Assembly: GCA_958439725.1 (NCBI GenBank)
Contig: CAUBWJ010000022.1
Location: forward strand, 1-36,408
Direction of reading: 5' to 3'
DNA length: 36,408 nucleotides
Source of the DNA: an uncultured Muribaculaceae bacterium
Lineage (GTDB): Bacteria; Bacteroidota; Bacteroidia; Bacteroidales; Muribaculaceae
The position numbers and the translations under genes were made by a program. The notes beneath the pieces are model-generated. The model had not been told where the DNA came from and did no database searches. It worked only from the letters and a program-made list of their open reading frames with translations. Shown here piece after piece: positions 32,521 through 36,408 of the stretch (position 1 is the stretch's first letter; the number at the start of each line of letters is the position of its first letter).

Positions 32521-35500
32521 ATGATTTTCCCTAAGTTTTATGCCGCGGCGGCAATGGCTCTTGCATTGCTGACAGGTATTCAGGCGTCGGCGGCTCCGAA
32601 AGCGCCGTTCGAACGCGACAAGTATTACCGTGTGGTAACCCGCGAAAACCCTGCGGCCCTTACCCGTATCAATGACAACCGTGTGGCCCTGCGGCCTGTC
32701 AACGAGGCCGATACCGCCCAGATGTGGTGCATTGAAAGCCTTTCGGGCAGTTACCGCCTTCTCTCCCCCGACGGCCGCGAGGCTCTGCGCAACGCCGGCA
32801 ATGATGTGGTCACCGGTGTGAACAACGGCTCCGACGAAGCCCAGTTCTGGCGTCTCGACGGTGTGAAAATCATAAGCGCCAACCGTCCCGATGTGGCCGT
32901 CGAGGCTCCGTCCATGACTCTTGTGCCCGTTGGCCGCGCCACCCGATGGAATTTCGTTGTGGCCGGACAGCGCTCAGTGACCGACATGGCCGATGCCGAG
33001 CGCCGCAACAACTATTGGGAAAACGAAGCCATCTTCCAGGAGAACAAGGAACCCGGCATTGCCACCATCATGCCCTACGGCTCCGATGCGGCCATGCACG
33101 CCGACCGTGCCTATTACGACACTCCCTGGACCGTTCCCGTCAACGACCGGTTCCTGAGCCTCAACGGCACCTGGCGTTTCAATTTCGTCGACGAGCCGTC
33201 GAAACGTCCTCTCGATTTCTTCAAGCCGGGCTACGATTTTAGCTCGTGGGACACCATCCCCGTTCCCTCCAACTGGGAAATGCTCGGTTACGACAAGCCA
33301 ATTTACTGCAATGTGGAATATCCCCACTCCAATACTCCTCCCTTCATCAACGCCCGTCCGGGATTCAACGACGGCGGCAAGAACTACGGTATAAATCCCG
33401 TTGGTTCCTACGCCCGCAAGTTCGATGTGCCCGCTGACTGGGACGGCCGCCGCACCTTCCTGCATTTCGGCGGTATCTATTCGGCAGCCTTTGTGTGGGT
33501 CAACGGCAATTACGTGGGCTACACCCAAGGCTCCAACAATGTGGCCGAGTTTGATGTGACGAAATACCTTCATCCCGGCACCAACGATATCGCCGTGCAG
33601 GTGTTCCGCTGGAGCGACGGCTCTTATCTCGAGTGCCAGGACATGTTCAGAATGAGCGGCATATTCCGCGATACTTATCTCTACAATGTGCCTGAGGTGG
33701 CCGTGCGCGACCACCGCATCACATCCCGTCTGTCGCCCGACATGCGCCATGCCGACATGAAGGTGGAGCTCGATCTCGACAATCGCGACGGACTGCGCCG
33801 CGACCTCGCGCTGGAGGTGAGACTGGTCGACCCGCAGGGCCAGACAATCGCCTCGCGCTCGCTTCCGGTGCAGCTCGACGCCGCCCCCGGCACCACTACC
33901 GCCACCGTCAATTTCGCCGTGGACAATGTCCAGACATGGAATGCCGAAAGTCCCGCGCTCTACACCGTGGAGGTGGTGCAGCGCGACGCCAAGGGCAACG
34001 ACGAGATGGCTTTCTCCACCAAACACGGTTTCCGCGACGTCCGGATTGACGGCTCGCTGCTCTATGTCAACGGCAAGCGCATAAATCTCAAGGGCGTGAA
34101 CCGTCACGACACCCATCCCCGTCTGGGCCGCGCCGTCGATACCGAATCCATGCTCCGCGACGTCACCCTCATGAAGCAGAACAATATCAATACGCTCCGC
34201 ACGAGCCATTATCCCAACAACGCCCGCATGATGGCCATGACGGACTATTACGGCATCTATGTGATTGACGAGGCCGACCTGGAGGACCACGCCAACCAGT
34301 CGATTTCCGACATGCCCGAGTGGATTCCCGCCTTCGTCGACCGCATAACGCGTCTGGTGACCCGCGACCGCAACAATCCTTCCGTGATTATATGGAGCCT
34401 CGGCAATGAGGCCGGCAACGGCGAGAATTTCGCCGCATGCTACGCCGAGGCACGCCGCCTCGACTCGCGCCCCATACACTATGAGGGAACCCGCTCCGAC
34501 AAGCCTTACGGCGGTAGCCGCTTCTCCGATTTCTACTCCAAGATGTATCCCGGCATGAAATGGATGGAGGAGAACACCAGCGGTCTCGACAAGCCGATGA
34601 TTCTCTGCGAGTATGCCCACGCCATGGGCAACGCCGTGGGCAATCTCGGTGAATATGTGGAGGCTATGGACAATTCCGATTCCACCATAGGCGGCTGTAT
34701 CTGGGACTGGATCGACCAGGCCATCTACGATCCGCAGGAGATGAAACGCGGTGTCTACCGCCTCCACACCGGCTATGACTATCCCGGTCCCCATCAGGGC
34801 AATTTCTGCTCCAACGGCGTGATACCAGCCACCCGCGACGAAAGCCCCAAGCTCAAGGAAGTGAAGGGCGCTTACCAGAACGTTAAATTCCGGTTTGACG
34901 GTATGACCGACAAGCCTCTGAGCGCCCGCGTCACCCTCACCAACGAATATACCTTCCGCACTCTCGCCGGTCTTAGCCTCGAGGTAGAGGTGACCGTGGA
35001 TGGTGTGAAGGCTGAGACATACACCCGCCAGCTTCCCGCCACGCAGCCGGGCCGGAGCGTCACGTTCGACCTTCCTGTGGCTGTCAATCCCAAAGCGCGC
35101 GACGTCAAGGGCAAGGAAGTCATCCTGAGCCTTCGCGTGAAAGAAAACAGCGCCACCTCCTATGCCCCCGCCGGTCACGATGTGGCCCAGTGGCAGTTCG
35201 TCCTGATTCCCCGTGACGCTATGGCCAAGGTGAAAGCCTCCGGCCCGAAACTCGAGGTGACCGAGACCCCTGCAGCGCTCACCGTGGCCAACGCCCGCGT
35301 GAAGGCCGTCTTCGAACGCTCCACCGCCACTCTCACCGCTCTCACCCTCGATGGTGTGGACGTGATTGCCGACGGCCGCGGACTCACCTACGACAATCAT
35401 CGCTGGATTGAAAACGACCGTTACACCGACACCATTCCCGGCACCGATCCCGCCAAATCGCAACTCCTCTGGCATCGCGAAGGCAAGAATGTGGTTGTTA

Positions 35501-36072
35501 GCGCCATCAACGACGGTTCGAAGTGCGGCACCGACCTTGTCTACACCATCTATCCCGACGGCACCGTCGACCTTTCCGCCACATTCGTGCCCCATTCGGC
35601 CGACCTGCGCCGTGCCGGACTCTCGGCAGGGATAAATCCCGCCCTGAACCGCGTAGGATATTACGCCTACGGCCCTATGGAGAATTACAATGACCGTAAG
35701 GACGGCGCCATGATAGGCCGTTATGCCACCGTGGTCGACTCCATGACGGTGGGCTACGTCAAGCCTCAGAGTACCGGCGGCCGCGAAGGCCTGCGCGATC
35801 TCGTGCTCACCGGAGCCGATGGCCGCGGAGTGCGCATTGAGACACGTGGCAAGGTAAGCTTCAGCATCCTGCCGTTCACCGATGCCGACCTCATGAACGC
35901 CTCCCATCAGTGGGAGCTCACCCCGCGCCCCTTCAACACCCTCCATCTTGATGCCGTGACGCGTGGCGTAGGCAACGCCTCCTGCGGTCAGGACGTAGAC
36001 ACCCTCCACAAATTCCGCGTCCCCGACACCCCCCAGAACTACCGCCTCCGCATCACCCCCGTCACCCTCTGA
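32521..36072 (+). CDS. GH2 beta-galactosidase, secreted, with an extra N-terminal domain
   Basis: A 1183-residue enzyme with a signal peptide (1-24). Residues about 28-150 form an extra domain with ricin-like features (two QMWCIESLSGSYRLLSPDG- and QFWRLDGVKIISANRP-type repeats), absent from E. coli LacZ. The LacZ core follows: sugar-binding domain (SLNGTWRFNFV), immunoglobulin-like domain, then the TIM barrel with GVNRHDTHPRLGRA, acid/base Glu630 in IIWSLGNEAGNG and nucleophile Glu697 in MILCEYAHAMGN. The C-terminal beta-galactosidase small-chain domain is complete (NRVGYYAYGPMENYNDRKD). It should hydrolyse beta-galactosides in the periplasm or at the surface. No SusC/SusD genes are adjacent. 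Confidence 0.95.
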   Translation: MIFPKFYAAAAMALALLTGIQASAAPKAPFERDKYYRVVTRENPAALTRINDNRVALRPVNEADTAQMWCIESLSGSYRLLSPDGREALRNAGNDVVTGVNNGSDEAQFWRLDGVKIISANRPDVAVEAPSMTLVPVGRATRWNFVVAGQRSVTDMADAERRNNYWENEAIFQENKEPGIATIMPYGSDAAMHADRAYYDTPWTVPVNDRFLSLNGTWRFNFVDEPSKRPLDFFKPGYDFSSWDTIPVPSNWEMLGYDKPIYCNVEYPHSNTPPFINARPGFNDGGKNYGINPVGSYARKFDVPADWDGRRTFLHFGGIYSAAFVWVNGNYVGYTQGSNNVAEFDVTKYLHPGTNDIAVQVFRWSDGSYLECQDMFRMSGIFRDTYLYNVPEVAVRDHRITSRLSPDMRHADMKVELDLDNRDGLRRDLALEVRLVDPQGQTIASRSLPVQLDAAPGTTTATVNFAVDNVQTWNAESPALYTVEVVQRDAKGNDEMAFSTKHGFRDVRIDGSLLYVNGKRINLKGVNRHDTHPRLGRAVDTESMLRDVTLMKQNNINTLRTSHYPNNARMMAMTDYYGIYVIDEADLEDHANQSISDMPEWIPAFVDRITRLVTRDRNNPSVIIWSLGNEAGNGENFAACYAEARRLDSRPIHYEGTRSDKPYGGSRFSDFYSKMYPGMKWMEENTSGLDKPMILCEYAHAMGNAVGNLGEYVEAMDNSDSTIGGCIWDWIDQAIYDPQEMKRGVYRLHTGYDYPGPHQGNFCSNGVIPATRDESPKLKEVKGAYQNVKFRFDGMTDKPLSARVTLTNEYTFRTLAGLSLEVEVTVDGVKAETYTRQLPATQPGRSVTFDLPVAVNPKARDVKGKEVILSLRVKENSATSYAPAGHDVAQWQFVLIPRDAMAKVKASGPKLEVTETPAALTVANARVKAVFERSTATLTALTLDGVDVIADGRGLTYDNHRWIENDRYTDTIPGTDPAKSQLLWHREGKNVVVSAINDGSKCGTDLVYTIYPDGTVDLSATFVPHSADLRRAGLSAGINPALNRVGYYAYGPMENYNDRKDGAMIGRYATVVDSMTVGYVKPQSTGGREGLRDLVLTGADGRGVRIETRGKVSFSILPFTDADLMNASHQWELTPRPFNTLHLDAVTRGVGNASCGQDVDTLHKFRVPDTPQNYRLRITPVTL

Positions 36073-36109
36073 TCCCTTCGAATCCTAATTCCCCCCCCTC
36101 CATATCCCA

Positions 36110-36144
36110 GGCCCTTCCGACCCCTCCCGGTCCGAAGGGCCTTT
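36110..36144 (+). terminator. Terminator of the beta-galactosidase gene
   Basis: GGCCCTTC (36110-36117) pairs with GAAGGGCC (36134-36141). The T run after it is short, so the call is moderate. Confidence 0.65.
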
Positions 36145-36179
36145 CTGTCTCTACCTTGTTTCAAAACTGCGAAAAGTAC

Positions 36180-36243
36180 GGCTACTCCATGGAGCAGCCG
36201 AATTCAATGCGTTGGTTCTCAGTGGATGCACAAGCGTGCATCC
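36180..36243. repeat. Paired palindromes, copy 2 (reversed order)
   Basis: GGCTACTCCATGGAGCAGCC (36180-36199, one mismatch to a perfect palindrome) and GGATGCACAAGCGTGCATCC (36224-36243) are the two palindromes of 20873-20943 in opposite order, separated by 24 bases. Confidence 0.8.
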
Positions 36244-36369
36244 CAATGCTGTTTACTTAAGCCTAATAAACGGCTTTTTCACTATCGTAAAAGCTTGGTT
36301 TTCAATAGTGCTTTGAACAGTAAAATTCCTTAAGAGGGTGTTTCATAACAACTGTTAAGAATCCCCATC

Positions 36370-36400
36370 AAAAATGCCTCTGCTAAAGGAGAGGGCATTT
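36370..36400. other. Hairpin at the right edge
   Basis: AAATGCCTC (36372-36380) pairs with GAGGGCATTT (36391-36400) with one bulge. It could be a terminator or the margin of another mobile element; the window ends before this can be judged. I see no gene between 36244 and the end. Confidence 0.4.
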
Positions 36401-36408
36401 CTAAATTG

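Noticed and set aside
32974..36009. 1011-residue frame on the minus strand
   Set aside because: It lies fully antisense to the clear GH2 gene, has a Gly/His/Val-rich low-complexity sequence and shows no family motifs. GC-rich codons of the real gene explain it.

Overview
The window looks like chromosomal DNA of a gut Bacteroidales bacterium, most probably Muribaculaceae-like, although the family assignment is inference. The signs are promoters of the Bacteroidota type (TTG, about 20 bases, then TAnnTTTG) ahead of many genes, few purine-rich ribosome sites, many SpII lipoproteins, a streptopain-like C10 protease, a GH2 beta-galactosidase, a GH92 remnant, a DUF2795 gene, a DUF1349 gene and a MobV-type mobilizable element.

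Bases 1 to about 7740 are the right part of an integrated mobilizable element whose left end lies outside the window. Reading leftward (all minus strand) it carries a tyrosine integrase, a RhuM/PLD-like fusion, a helix-turn-helix protein overlapping an SF3-like helicase, a 415-base non-coding stretch with inverted repeats (candidate oriT or replication origin), a MobV relaxase, a small lipoprotein and a CoiA-like protein that runs off the edge. The integrase end abuts the terminator of a chromosomal DUF2795 gene, and three direct repeats spaced exactly 41 bases apart mark this junction.

Bases 7757-15490 hold the DUF2795 gene, a 1610-residue secreted protein with a LamG-like domain and about 15 InlB-B-like repeats, tRNA-Asp(GTC), a complex non-coding inverted repeat, an aldose-1-epimerase-like enzyme and an orphan RelE/HigB-like toxin.

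Bases 15647-18843 run from tRNA-Ser(CGA) through a 3'-truncated GH92 gene and an intact parallel beta-helix protein to a 5'-truncated AraC regulator, which looks like a decayed polysaccharide-use cluster. Next come DUF488, a MATE transporter, a divergent LuxR-type regulator, and an acetyltransferase/DUF1349/VOC operon (22283-23938).

Bases 24449-28184 encode two secreted-protein units on the minus strand: a C10 protease with a small beta-sandwich lipoprotein, and a DUF4925-like lipoprotein. Bases 29201-32308 are a four-gene minus-strand unit: C69 dipeptidase, cytidine deaminase, YgbA_NO protein and acetyltransferase. A divergently transcribed GH2 beta-galactosidase (32521-36072) closes the window.

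The intergenic spaces are unusual. A GC-rich hairpin-forming repeat family recurs at least seven times, a second family of paired palindromes occurs twice in opposite orientation, and an AT-rich element of about 130 bases folds into one long hairpin. None of these appears to encode protein.
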